From the NCBI GenBank assembly GCA_964499955.1, contig CAZCMI010000008.1, forward strand, positions 1-32,109: a stretch of 32,109 nucleotides of DNA. The letters run 5' to 3'. This document shows, piece by piece, positions 21,865 through 31,501 of the stretch. The DNA comes from JAJYIV01 sp964499955. GTDB taxonomy: Bacteria; Patescibacteriota; Patescibacteriia; UBA9934; GWF2-40-263. Numbering within the stretch: position 1 is the first letter of the stretch; every line of letters begins with the position of its first letter. A program made the translations under genes and the position numbers. Under the pieces are notes generated by a model, which was not told where the DNA came from, did not search any database, and saw only the letters and a list, made by a program, of their open reading frames with translations.

Positions 21865-21896
21865 GCGCGCGACCCCTTGGCCGCGCGCCTTGGTTT
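21865..21896 (+). terminator. possible weak terminator between lemA and htpX
   Basis: GCGCGCG and CGCGCGC pair around a 10-nt loop (21865-21888), followed by CTTGGTTTTT. It may attenuate transcription between the two genes. Confidence 0.45.
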
Positions 21897-21904
21897 TTCC
21901 TCCC

Positions 21905-22789
21905 ATGTACGCCGACATTTCCCGCAACAAGCGCCAATCCGTTTTCCTGATCGCCGTGTGTTCGGCGGTGTTCATCGGCTTGGGCTGGCTGCTCGGCGCG
22001 TACGCGGGCGACCCGTCCTTCGGCATCATCCTGGCCACGATGTTCGCCACCGGCATGGCGCTGTTCAGCTATTTCGCCGGAGACAAGGTCGCGCTCGCGT
22101 CCTCGGGCGCGCGGGAGGTGGACATGCGCACGGCCCCCGAGGTGTACCGCCTGGTGGAAAACCTGGCCATCACCGCCGGGCTGCCCATGCCGAAGGTCTA
22201 CGTCATCAACGACCCCTCGCCGAACGCCTTCGCCACGGGCCGGGACCCGAAACACGCCTCCGTGGCCGTCACCACCGGGTTGCTGGGCATCCTGGACCGC
22301 ACGGAATTGGAAGGCGTGCTCGCGCACGAACTGGCCCACGTGGGCAACTACGACATCCGCTTTATGACGCTGGCGGCCGTGCTGGTGGGCGGCATCATGC
22401 TCCTGGCCGACGTCCTGCTGCGCTCGGCCTTCGGCGGCGGGGACAAGCGCGTTCCGCCCGCGCTGGCGCTGATCGGCCTGGTGCTCGCCATCCTCTCGCC
22501 GTTGATCGCCCAACTGCTGAAACTGGCCGTCAGCCGTTCGCGCGAATACCTGGCGGACGCCTCCGGCGCCCTGCTCACCCGCTATCCCGAAGGCCTGGCC
22601 CGCGCCCTGGAAAAAATCGCCGCGCACGGGCAGCCAATGCAGAAAGCCAACCACGCCACCGCGCACCTGTTCATCTCGAATCCCTTCGGCGCCCGCGCCG
22701 ACAAAAAGCCCGGCCGTTTTGCCCAGCTGTTCAGCACCCACCCGCCGGCCGAAGACCGCGTCGCCCGGCTGCGGAAAATGGGCGTATAG
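21905..22789 (+). CDS. htpX: membrane zinc metalloprotease HtpX
   Basis: HtpX is an M48 protease of the cytoplasmic membrane that degrades misfolded membrane proteins. The 294-aa protein has two N-terminal membrane helices (about 13-32 and 38-58), the zinc motif H141-E-L-A-H145, a hydrophobic pair (about 152-170 and 180-203) and the third-ligand region SREYLADASGALLTRYPEGLARAL. The C-terminal FSTHPPAEDRVARLRKMG is typical of the family. I start at 21905 because the preceding in-frame codons lie in the putative terminator region; TTTTTCCTCCC runs up to the ATG and no SD is present. clpC begins 15 nt downstream. Confidence 0.95.
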   Translation: MYADISRNKRQSVFLIAVCSAVFIGLGWLLGAYAGDPSFGIILATMFATGMALFSYFAGDKVALASSGAREVDMRTAPEVYRLVENLAITAGLPMPKVYVINDPSPNAFATGRDPKHASVAVTTGLLGILDRTELEGVLAHELAHVGNYDIRFMTLAAVLVGGIMLLADVLLRSAFGGGDKRVPPALALIGLVLAILSPLIAQLLKLAVSRSREYLADASGALLTRYPEGLARALEKIAAHGQPMQKANHATAHLFISNPFGARADKKPGRFAQLFSTHPPAEDRVARLRKMGV

Positions 22790-22804
22790 CGCCGCGCCAT
22801 TCCT

Positions 22805-25297
<2,493 letters not shown>

Positions 25298-25308
25298 CGA
25301 GACGGCGC

Positions 25309-25334
25309 AAAAAACGGCCCCTGGGCCGTTTTTT
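25309..25334. terminator. bidirectional terminator between clpC and the NUDIX gene
   Basis: AAAAAACGGCCC-CT-GGGCCGTTTTTT is perfectly symmetrical, so it serves clpC (plus) and the NUDIX gene (minus), whose stop lies 3 nt away. Confidence 0.93.
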
Positions 25335-25336
25335 CG

Positions 25337-25876
25337 TTATGCTGCCGAAGCCGCCTCGTACGCCTTCAAAGCACGTTCATGGATGGACGCATAGATCTTT
25401 CCCCAATCATGCCAGGAAAAGGAGAAGGTGGCCGTCACGTACTCGCCTTGCAATTCGTTCATTGCTTGGATCAACTCCCCATATTCTCCGCGCGTGTAGC
25501 GGGCGATTCCCGTAATGTCATCGCCGGGAACCAGGCAGGCTTCTTTCGGAAGGCGGACGGCGTAAAGATGGGTGAACATGCGCATGGGTCCCTCCGCCGT
25601 TTGTGCACGCGTTTCCACCTCCCCGAGGTTCTTAAACGCGTCTTCGTCGAGGGACACAGCGAGCTCTTCTTGCAGTTCCCGCCGCGCGGCCGCCCGCGGA
25701 TCCTCGCCTTCTTGCATGCCCCCGCCAAGCAGGCGCGCCATATGGTCTGGATAGAATCCGTGCTTTTTTGCCAGAACAAACGAACCGTCATGAGCAACAA
25801 CCAAGACAAGAACGTGGTTCTTCCGATATAAATTTCCGATGGGGTTTCGAATATCGACGTGCAGCACAGTGGTCAT
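25337..25876 (-). CDS. NUDIX hydrolase, 179 aa
   Basis: The NUDIX box is GGMQEGEDPRAAARRELQEEL (G-x5-E-x7-RE-x2-EE); the family glycine before the final aliphatic residue is Ala here. The N-terminal part, ILVLVVAHDGSFVLAKKHG-like, and the later LYAVRLPKE support the fold. Substrate unknown; oxidised or non-canonical nucleotides are typical. The open frame continues far upstream, but the start is placed at 25876 (MTTVLHV): a -10 box, TATCAT (25885-25890), ends 8 nt before the ATG, and the upstream part is antisense to the next gene. Confidence 0.88.
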   Translation of the reverse strand: MTTVLHVDIRNPIGNLYRKNHVLVLVVAHDGSFVLAKKHGFYPDHMARLLGGGMQEGEDPRAAARRELQEELAVSLDEDAFKNLGEVETRAQTAEGPMRMFTHLYAVRLPKEACLVPGDDITGIARYTRGEYGELIQAMNELQGEYVTATFSFSWHDWGKIYASIHERALKAYEAASAA

Positions 25877-25884
25877 ATGCACGC

Positions 25885-25890
25885 ATGATA
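25885..25890 (-). promoter_or_regulatory. leaderless-type -10 box of the NUDIX gene
   Basis: On the minus strand TATCAT is followed by 8 nt ending GTGCAT and then ATG, the same geometry as at msrA, rseP and the TrpR-like gene. No clear -35 is seen. Confidence 0.5.
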
Positions 25891-25910
25891 CACCCCCTTC
25901 CCCGCAAAAA

Positions 25911-25946
25911 TGGTAGAATGAAGACGACCGGAACGCCGGTCGTCTT
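25911..25946 (+). promoter_or_regulatory. extended -10 and perfect hairpin before the 25952 gene
   Basis: TGG-TAGAAT (hexamer 25914-25919) looks like an extended -10. It is followed by a perfect 11-bp inverted repeat, AAGACGACCGG-AACG-CCGGTCGTCTT (25921-25946), ending in TTT 6 nt before the ATG. It could be an operator, a 5' stabilising hairpin or an attenuator. Confidence 0.5.
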
Positions 25947-25951
25947 TCCGT

Positions 25952-26908
25952 ATGCCTCGGATGTCGCCCGCAACCCGGCAAAGCCCGAAGGAGCGCCAGC
26001 GCGTCTCCCGGCTTCGTTCGTCGCAAATGCGGGCGTTGGGATTGGGCCTGGGCGCGGCGGCGGGGTTGACGGCTTCCGCGCCGAACGCCCGCGACGCCTC
26101 GGCGGACCCGTACGCGAACGCGCGCGTCGAGCAGGCACAGCGCGCGCCCCGGCCGGAGATGCCCGCAGGCGTGACGCTGCGTACTCCTCTCCCCGAACGT
26201 CCCGCAAGCACGCGGGACGCCCCGCACCTGTCGGACAGCGGCCCCCTCTTCGGCGAAGAGGGCTTCGGCGACCCGGACGTCCCCCAACGGCCCGCCGGCG
26301 AAGCCCGCATGGCAGGCGGGGAGGCGATGGAAGCGGAAGGGGAGTCGGACGAAAACCCCCTCGACCGAAACGAACTGGAATCCCAGCGCCGCCGCGAACT
26401 CAGCCAGGCGCACATCGCGGCCATCCGCCAACAAGCAGCCGCCGCGCAGGCACAGCAACAGCAAGAGCAAGAAGCAAAGGAGGGCGAGCGCTCGCCGGCG
26501 GACGCGACCATCCGCGACGGCACGGACATGGGCATAAACCTCTTGGCCTACGAACTGCCGGTGGTGGGCCATCTGCTGTGGTGGAATGTCAAGATGGTCT
26601 ATGGCGGCTGGATCCGGAAAGACGCGGGGCGGTTCGTCGGCTCCTTCGGCTGGCAGGACGTCATCCTCGCCGTCAAACCCGTGAAAACGGGCGAACGATC
26701 GTTGAAACAGGCATTGGCGAAGATCCTGCCGGACTTCACCGCACATTTCGGCCTGGTGCTCGTGGACCTCATCCTCGCCGTGGCCGTGCTCCTGCTGATC
26801 TTCTTCCAGATCATGCTGATGTACGGCTTGTACCTGGCCCTGACGGACCCCCTCGCCCTGCTCGGCCTCGCCTCCGAATTCGGCGGCATCTTCACCGGCA
26901 TTTTCTAA
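25952..26908 (+). CDS. membrane protein with Gln-rich coiled-coil, 318 aa
   Basis: I do not recognise the family by name. The N-terminus is basic and then hydrophobic (RLRSSQMRALGLGLGAAAGLTASAPNARDA), possibly a signal or anchor. Residues about 50-170 are Pro/Glu-rich and low complexity, with a Gln/Ala-rich coiled coil (IRQQAAAAQAQQQQEQEAKEG). The C-terminal third has two or more hydrophobic helices (about 195-215 and, strongly, 267-298: LVLVDLILAVAVLLLIFFQIMLMYGLYLAL). It heads the operon that encodes a tethered propeller, a DsbA-like protein and a pilin-like/M15 protein, so it is probably part of the same envelope apparatus. The start is uncertain: a second in-frame ATG is four codons later. 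Confidence 0.75.
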   Translation: MPRMSPATRQSPKERQRVSRLRSSQMRALGLGLGAAAGLTASAPNARDASADPYANARVEQAQRAPRPEMPAGVTLRTPLPERPASTRDAPHLSDSGPLFGEEGFGDPDVPQRPAGEARMAGGEAMEAEGESDENPLDRNELESQRRRELSQAHIAAIRQQAAAAQAQQQQEQEAKEGERSPADATIRDGTDMGINLLAYELPVVGHLLWWNVKMVYGGWIRKDAGRFVGSFGWQDVILAVKPVKTGERSLKQALAKILPDFTAHFGLVLVDLILAVAVLLLIFFQIMLMYGLYLALTDPLALLGLASEFGGIFTGIF

Positions 26909-26918
26909 CCGCACCCCT

Positions 26919-28148
26919 ATGAACGAACGCACGAAACGCCTCCTGGCCGTCGCCGGATTCGCCGTGTCCGTCATCGGCATCGGCGCTGCCTTGTACGTCA
27001 CGTTCTTCCGCGGCGCGCCCCCGGTGGAACCAGGTCCCACGGTCCCCGTCCTGCCCCCGCCGGACGGAACAGGCGGCCTCATCCCCGGCGGACCCGCCGG
27101 CGAACGCCCCCCCGGCGTCGTTCCCGAGGTGCCGGGCGTGTTGCCCCCTTCCCCCGTCGCCCAGGGTGGCCTGACCCAAACCACGCCGCTGACCACCGGC
27201 CCCGTGGCGCAAACCACCCTTGCCGGCGACGGTCGCTCCGTGAATTATTACGACCCCGCCGACGGCCGCTTCTACACCATCGACGCGGACGGCAACGTGC
27301 GGCGCTTGTCCGACCGCGCGTTCCCGCAGGTGCAGACCGTCGAATGGAACCGCACCGCCGAAAAGGCCGTTCTGGAATTCCCCGACGGTTCCAACATCGT
27401 CTACGACTTCGCCACGCAGACGCAGACCTCCCTGCCCGCGCACTGGGAAGATTTCGGCTTCTCCCCGGTTCGGGACGAACTGGTCACCAAGAGCATGGCG
27501 CTGGACCCGAACAACCGCTGGATGGTCACCGTGAACGCGGACGGCTCCAACGCGCGCGCCTTCCAAGCGCTGGGCAACAACGCGGACAAGGTCCAGGTCG
27601 CCTGGTCGCCGAACGACCAAGTCGTCGCCTTCTCGGACACGGGCGGCGCCCAAGGCGCGGCGGACCGGCGCATGATCATCCCCGTGGGCAAGAACCAGGA
27701 GAATTTCAAAGGGCTGATCGTGGAGGGGTACAGCTTCCTGCCGCTGTGGTCCACGGACGGCAGCAAGCTCGTGTACTCCGCCGCAGGCAGCTACAGCGAA
27801 CTCCGGCCGCTGCTGTGGGCCGTGGATGGCACGCCGTCCACCATGGGGGAAAACCGCCGCAGCCTGGGGCTCAACACCTGGGCCGACAAATGCACGTTCG
27901 GCGCGGCCAACGCCCTGTACTGCGCCGTGCCGCGGGACCTCCCCGGGAATGCGGGCCTGATGCGCTCCATGTTCCGCTCCTATCCGGACCTACTGTACAA
28001 GGTGGATCTCACCACGGGGCGCACGTTCCTGCTGGCCACGCCGGCGACGGACACCACCATGGAGAACCTGAAGGTCAGCGCGGACGAAAGCGAACTGTTC
28101 TACACCAACGCGGCGACGGGTCAGTTGGAACGCATCCGATTGCGCTGA
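26919..28148 (+). CDS. membrane-tethered beta-propeller-like protein, 409 aa
   Basis: An N-terminal transmembrane helix (about residues 8-29) is followed by a Pro/Gly-rich linker (about 32-85) and then a domain of repeated beta units, each with a W/F-x-P or D-G-S type turn: VNYYDPADGRFYTIDADG, VEWNRTAEKAVLEFPDGS, VQVAWSPNDQVVAFSDTGG, FLPLWSTDGSKLVYSAAG, LKVSADESELFYTNAATG. This is the pattern of WD40/TolB-like (PD40) propellers outside the membrane, probably a protein-protein interaction platform. It lies 10 nt after the preceding gene (GCACCCCT before the ATG) and ends 1 nt before the DsbA-like gene, so all are in one operon. Confidence 0.78.
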   Translation: MNERTKRLLAVAGFAVSVIGIGAALYVTFFRGAPPVEPGPTVPVLPPPDGTGGLIPGGPAGERPPGVVPEVPGVLPPSPVAQGGLTQTTPLTTGPVAQTTLAGDGRSVNYYDPADGRFYTIDADGNVRRLSDRAFPQVQTVEWNRTAEKAVLEFPDGSNIVYDFATQTQTSLPAHWEDFGFSPVRDELVTKSMALDPNNRWMVTVNADGSNARAFQALGNNADKVQVAWSPNDQVVAFSDTGGAQGAADRRMIIPVGKNQENFKGLIVEGYSFLPLWSTDGSKLVYSAAGSYSELRPLLWAVDGTPSTMGENRRSLGLNTWADKCTFGAANALYCAVPRDLPGNAGLMRSMFRSYPDLLYKVDLTTGRTFLLATPATDTTMENLKVSADESELFYTNAATGQLERIRLR

Positions 28149-28149
28149 T

Positions 28150-28797
28150 ATGAACCAACGCTGGCTTGCCTTCCTCACCATCGCCGTGCTCGCGGGCATC
28201 ACCCTGCTGCTGTTCGCGTTGCGCTTGCGGCCCGTGTGGACCCCGCCCCCGCCCGGCAGCGGCACGGACGTCGTGCTGGACCGGCCCACCGTCACGTTCA
28301 TCAACCCGTCCCGCGGGCCCGTGGACGCCCGGGTGACGTTGGTGCTGTTCGGCGACTTCCAGTGCGACTATTGCGCCGACGCCTCCACCGCCGCCCAAAT
28401 CGCCCAGCGCAGTTTCCCGGACGACGTGCGCGTGGTGTGGAAGCACCTGCCAAACGAATACGCCCATCCCCAGGCCTTCCCCGCCGCCGTGGCCGCGCAA
28501 TGCGCCGCGCGCCAGGGCCGATTCTGGGAGTACCACGACGCTTTGTACGTCCAACGCCGCATCCTGTCCGACCAGCAGTTCTTGTTGATCGCCCGCGAAG
28601 TGGGGCTGGACGAGGGTCCGTTCGTCCGATGCCTGGAAACCCAGGATACGGCCGCGCAGGTGCGCCGGGACATGGAAGAAGCCATGGCGCTGCGCCTGAC
28701 CGCCACACCCACCCTGTTCATCAACGACCAACGCGTGGTCGGCGCCGTTGGCGTGGAAGAACTCCTGTCCTATGTCCGCCCGATCTTGGCGCCGTAA
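28150..28797 (+). CDS. DsbA-like thiol-disulfide oxidoreductase, 215 aa
   Basis: An N-terminal membrane anchor (about residues 6-25) is followed by a Pro-rich linker and a thioredoxin-fold domain of the DsbA/DsbG type (Thioredoxin_4). The active site is C72-D-Y-C75 (FGDFQCDYCADAS). The helical insertion contains VWKHLPNEYAHPQAFPAAVAAQCAARQGRFWEYHDALY. The cis-proline is in TATPTLFIN, and C-terminal VGAVGVEELLSYV ends the fold. It should act outside the membrane to form or reshuffle disulfides. The next gene encodes a secreted protein with 18 cysteines and begins inside this gene's last codons, so that protein is the probable client (inference). The source of reoxidation (DsbB/VKOR) is not in the window. 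Confidence 0.92.
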   Translation: MNQRWLAFLTIAVLAGITLLLFALRLRPVWTPPPPGSGTDVVLDRPTVTFINPSRGPVDARVTLVLFGDFQCDYCADASTAAQIAQRSFPDDVRVVWKHLPNEYAHPQAFPAAVAAQCAARQGRFWEYHDALYVQRRILSDQQFLLIAREVGLDEGPFVRCLETQDTAAQVRRDMEEAMALRLTATPTLFINDQRVVGAVGVEELLSYVRPILAP

Positions 28798-30124
28798 CTG
28801 GATGGCCGCGTTGATCTTCGGCCTGATGGCCGCGGCAGGTTTTGGATATGTACCAACCGCCGCAGCCGCCACGTGCGCCTGTTATCAAACCGTCAACGGA
28901 CTTGAAACGTGCGCTGAAACGACGGTTCCTGATACGGGCGACCAAAATATCGCGTGCGTGTCAGCGTGCGAACCAATCACGGGCGGTACAACCACGCGAT
29001 ACGAACTCGCCGCCTGTCCTCCCCAACAGAGCGTGCCCGCACCGGTCGCACCACCACCGACTTCCCCGACGCGCCCCGGCATCACGCCCCGGCTGGAGAT
29101 CAATATCCCCACCATCGTCTTCACGCCCCAATCGATCGAGAGCGGCAAAATGACCGTCAACTGGATCGGCGAGTACATCACGGGTATCTACCGCTACTTG
29201 CTCGCCATTGCAGGCACCGTCGCCATCGTCATGATCATGGTCGGCGGCTTGCAATACACGCTGTCCGCCGGTGGCGCGGACGTGGGCAAGGCGAAGGCAC
29301 GCATAACGAACGCCGCCATCGGCCTCGTGCTGCTGTTCAGCGTCTACCTCATCCTCACCGTCGTCTACGGCCCCCGGCTCACCGTGTTCAACCCGCTGAC
29401 TTTGCAAGTGATCGCACGCGAGGACATGCCGCCCGACGGCGAACACGAGGTTGAAAATCCGGACCCGCCAACGTCAGAACAACTCGTCCGGGCCGTGGAT
29501 CCGAACATTCTGCTCAACTGCAACGATTGCGACGTATCCGAACCGGTCTTGGAAAAACTCAAGTTGGTCGCTGCGGAACTGCAGGCCTCGACGTTCAAGT
29601 CTCAACTACGCCTGACATCGGCCACCCGCTCGATGGAAAAACAACTAACCGTGTACTACAACAACTGCCTCACGCGCCCGAATTGGAAATGCGATCCGTC
29701 CACCTGCCTGCCCATGGACAACCGCACGGATTTTCTCAACCAGGCGCGGGCGGGGAATTGGACCCTCCAGCAGTTCGTCGAGGAAGGCGTCAAACAAGGC
29801 AATCCGAACGGCTGTCCCCACACAAACTACGCCGCCGTGGACGTGTGGTGCGACCGAAACCATTCTTTCGGGAATTTCACGTTTAACACGGCCTGTCAGG
29901 CGGAATTAACGCGCCTCATGCGCAAACACGGGTTCTGCCGCCTGAACACCGAGGTTTGGCACTTCGAGCTGGATACCGCCAAGGTCTCCAAAACGACCTG
30001 TTCGCTCAGCCAAAACGAATGGGAATACGTGCAACCGGGAACGAGCACACAGCATAACATCCAATCCTGCTACCGCTGGAGTGCGAACAAAGGGGCGCAC
30101 AACTGCATCATGCAAACTCCCTAA
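28772..30124 (+). CDS. pilin-like transmembrane segment fused to M15 D,D-peptidase, Cys-rich
   Basis: This 450-aa protein begins with a signal-like sequence (residues 1-34) and a short Cys-rich segment (C35, C37, C47, C62, C66, C82). Residues about 140-200 match the two-helix VirB2/TrbC-like pilin unit common in Patescibacteria (LAIAGTVAIVMIMVGGLQYTLSAGG, a basic loop DVGKAKARITN, then AAIGLVLLFSVYLILTV). The C-terminal part (about 255-400) resembles VanY/M15 peptidases: LTSATRS, H350-x6-D357 (HTNYAAVD) and E394-V-W-H397 (EVWHFE) as zinc/catalytic residues. It probably cuts peptidoglycan D-Ala-D-Ala-type bonds next to the membrane. It has 18 cysteines in total. The start ATG at 28772 overlaps the DsbA-like gene by 26 nt. 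An N-terminal extension of eight codons is possible but unsupported. Confidence 0.85.
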   Translation: MSARSWRRNWMAALIFGLMAAAGFGYVPTAAAATCACYQTVNGLETCAETTVPDTGDQNIACVSACEPITGGTTTRYELAACPPQQSVPAPVAPPPTSPTRPGITPRLEINIPTIVFTPQSIESGKMTVNWIGEYITGIYRYLLAIAGTVAIVMIMVGGLQYTLSAGGADVGKAKARITNAAIGLVLLFSVYLILTVVYGPRLTVFNPLTLQVIAREDMPPDGEHEVENPDPPTSEQLVRAVDPNILLNCNDCDVSEPVLEKLKLVAAELQASTFKSQLRLTSATRSMEKQLTVYYNNCLTRPNWKCDPSTCLPMDNRTDFLNQARAGNWTLQQFVEEGVKQGNPNGCPHTNYAAVDVWCDRNHSFGNFTFNTACQAELTRLMRKHGFCRLNTEVWHFELDTAKVSKTTCSLSQNEWEYVQPGTSTQHNIQSCYRWSANKGAHNCIMQTP

Positions 30125-30143
30125 CGCCCGCCAAACTGCCCCT

Positions 30144-31490
30144 ATGTACGTCTGTTCGAACTGCGATGCCCAAGCGAAGAAATGGAGCGGGCGGTGTTTG
30201 GAATGCGGGGCGTGGGGGACGGTTGCGGAGGCGCCCGCAGCGCCGCGCGCGGCGGGCAGTCACGCGGGGGCGAAGGCGGGAAAACCCTCCGCAGCCCAGG
30301 CAAGCCGGCCGTTGGCGGCAAGCGGCGACAAGGCGGCGCAGGCGCGCCTGTCCGCCGGACAGGCGGAAATCGACCGCGTGCTGGGCGGCGGGTTCATTCC
30401 CGGCAGCATCGTGCTGCTTTCGGGCGAACCGGGCATCGGCAAGTCCACGTTGGTGGCCCAGATCGCCGGGGCCGTGGCGCGGGGAGCAACCACCGTCCTG
30501 TACGTGTCCGGCGAGGAATCCCCGCAACAGTTGGCGGACCGCTTCCTGCGTTTGGGCGCGGTGGCCGACGGCGTGCGCACGCTCGACCCCTTCCCCGTCG
30601 AAACCCTCGCCACATCCATCGAAAAGGAACGGCCTGCGCTCGCCATCATCGATTCCGTGCAAACGCTGACGTCCGAACACGTGGAAGGTGCCCAGGGCAG
30701 TCCCACCATGGTGCGCTACGCGGCCAACGTCCTGATGGAATGCGCCAAGCGCTCCGGCATCCCCATCCTGCTCATCGGGCAAGTCACCAAGGACGGCAAC
30801 GTCGCCGGGCCGAAAACGCTCGAACACTTGGTGGACGCGGTGCTGACGCTCGAAGGCGACCCGACGCACGCATACCGCCTGCTGCGTTCGTCCAAGAATC
30901 GCTTCGGTTCCACGGACGAAATCGGCGTGTTCGAAATGACCGCGGGCGGGCTGTGCGCGGTGGAAAACCCCTCGGCCAAGTTCCTGGAGGAACGGGCCGC
31001 GGTCCCCGGCTCCGTGACGGCCGCCGCCGTGGAGGGGTCGCGGGTGTTTTTGGTGGAAGTCCAAGCCCTGGTGGAAAAAACCAGCTACGGCACGCCGGTA
31101 CGGCGCGCTTCGGGCTTCGACCAGAACCGCCTGCAGATGCTGTGCGCGATCCTGTCCAAACGCGGCGGGCTGAAGCTGGCGGAACAGGACGTGTACGTGA
31201 ACGTCATCGGCGGCATGCGCCTGGACGAACCGGCGGCGGACCTGGCGATCTGCGCCGCCATCGCGGGGGCCGCACGCGGCACGGCCGATGCCGAACCCGT
31301 GCTGTACGCGGGCGAAGTGGGCCTGGGCGGCGAAGTGCGCTCGGTGCCGTTCTTGGAACGGCGGCTGGCGGAAGCCAAACGGCTGGGCATCTCCCGCGCC
31401 GTCGTACCGAAAAAATCGGCCGCCCCGCACGCCGGCTTGCGGGTATCGGGTATCGGCTCCGTCGCCGACCTGCTGTCTTCTCCCGCATAA
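30144..31490 (+). CDS. radA: DNA repair protein RadA
   Basis: RadA (Sms) is a RecA-like branch-migration ATPase used in recombination. The 448-aa protein has the N-terminal zinc finger C4-x2-C7 and C18-x2-C21 (CSNCDAQAKKWSGRCLECGAW), a Walker A GEPGIGKS (about residues 95-102), a Walker B near LAIIDSVQ, the diagnostic RadA motif KNRFG (about 251-255) and a C-terminal Lon-like domain (about 280-448). I start at 30144, just after the end of the envelope operon, with AACTGCCCCT abutting the ATG. The linker of residues 28-65 is Ala/Lys-rich and low complexity. It may be transcribed from the envelope operon, because only 19 nt separate it from the previous stop. Confidence 0.96.
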   Translation: MYVCSNCDAQAKKWSGRCLECGAWGTVAEAPAAPRAAGSHAGAKAGKPSAAQASRPLAASGDKAAQARLSAGQAEIDRVLGGGFIPGSIVLLSGEPGIGKSTLVAQIAGAVARGATTVLYVSGEESPQQLADRFLRLGAVADGVRTLDPFPVETLATSIEKERPALAIIDSVQTLTSEHVEGAQGSPTMVRYAANVLMECAKRSGIPILLIGQVTKDGNVAGPKTLEHLVDAVLTLEGDPTHAYRLLRSSKNRFGSTDEIGVFEMTAGGLCAVENPSAKFLEERAAVPGSVTAAAVEGSRVFLVEVQALVEKTSYGTPVRRASGFDQNRLQMLCAILSKRGGLKLAEQDVYVNVIGGMRLDEPAADLAICAAIAGAARGTADAEPVLYAGEVGLGGEVRSVPFLERRLAEAKRLGISRAVVPKKSAAPHAGLRVSGIGSVADLLSSPA

Positions 31491-31501
31491 TCCCGTTCCC
31501 T

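Noticed and set aside
25877..27217. long upstream extension of the NUDIX reading frame (to 626 aa)
   Set aside because: The extension is antisense to the next operon; a -10 box lies 8 nt before the ATG at 25876, which fits the NUDIX start.
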